This document shows, in pieces, positions 14,376 through 14,434 of a stretch of 14,434 nucleotides of DNA. The notes below the pieces were generated by a model, which did not search any database, was not told where the DNA came from, and saw nothing but the letters and a program-made list of their open reading frames with translations. A program made the translations under genes and the position numbers. The DNA is from an uncultured Prevotella sp. (GTDB taxonomy: Bacteria > Bacteroidota > Bacteroidia > Bacteroidales > Bacteroidaceae). Position 1 is the first letter of the stretch. Each line of letters opens with the position of its first letter. The stretch is taken from NCBI GenBank assembly GCA_937877595.1, contig CALFIY010000100.1, forward strand, positions 1 through 14,434, read 5' to 3'.

Positions 14376-14434
14376 TTAGTAAATACCCTCTTCGTCGAAC
14401 GAGAAGTCGGGAGCGAGGTTGCCACCCGTCGCTT
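14376..14434 (-). CDS. C-terminal end of an unidentified protein (rest outside window)
   Basis: The minus strand is open from the window edge to a TAA at 14376-14378, giving the last 18 residues (GGNLAPDFSFDEEGIY at the end). The acidic, aromatic tail reads like a true C-terminus. Of the three minus-strand frames here, this is the one with protein-like composition and a stop followed by a good terminator (14249-14286). Too little is present to name the protein. The stretch between it and the deiminase (14145-14375) holds only the repeats and terminators listed. Confidence 0.55.
   Translation of the reverse strand, partial: ATGGNLAPDFSFDEEGIY

Overview
The window looks like chromosome from a Bacteroidales bacterium, most likely Prevotellaceae or a close relative. 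Three intergenic sites match the Bacteroidetes -7 promoter element (TAnnTTTG, here exactly TAATTTTG). The gene set is typical of the order: a DUF4954 protein, an LptC lipoprotein followed by a CNNM/CorC protein and a PpiD-like foldase, a DUF4105 protein, an alkaline-phosphatase-like protein and a long SecA with inserts. G+C is about half by eye. I see no transposase, integrase, CRISPR array, tRNA or rRNA, and the region reads as core genome.

Layout. Positions 1-500 hold the end of a plus-strand DUF4954 gene. It is closed by a perfect 17-bp hairpin (548-586) shared with the convergent minus-strand genes. From 6211 down to 612, reading leftward, comes a cell-envelope block: a beta-barrel-like outer-membrane protein (4928-6211), LptC (4186-4914), a CNNM/CorC membrane protein overlapping lptC by 4 nt (2882-4189), and, after 125 bp with its own promoter, a large membrane-anchored peptidyl-prolyl isomerase (612-2756). 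Divergent promoters at 6249-6256 and 6302-6309 separate this block from a plus-strand block. That block holds a DUF4105 protein with a C-terminal membrane region (6314-7510), an exported alkaline-phosphatase-fold protein that appears catalytically dead (7512-8885), secA (9001-12345) and an ABC ATPase (12377-13084). A nine-unit heptamer array (13085-13147) then precedes an agmatine deiminase (13191-14144). The window ends in a convergent region with a 22-bp AT-rich hairpin built from 21-bp-spaced repeats, a second terminator facing the other way, and the last 18 codons of an unidentified minus-strand gene.

How the genes work together. Most of the window serves export and envelope assembly. SecA drives Sec translocation, the PpiD-like protein folds newly exported proteins, LptC bridges the LPS transport machine, and the barrel and DUF4105 proteins are themselves exported. 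Agmatine deiminase (polyamine route) is metabolically separate.

No clearly new multi-gene system is visible. The best leads are the degenerate phosphatase-fold protein next to secA, the apparently leaderless GTG start of the DUF4105 gene, the SecA inserts, and the two small intergenic repeat structures.
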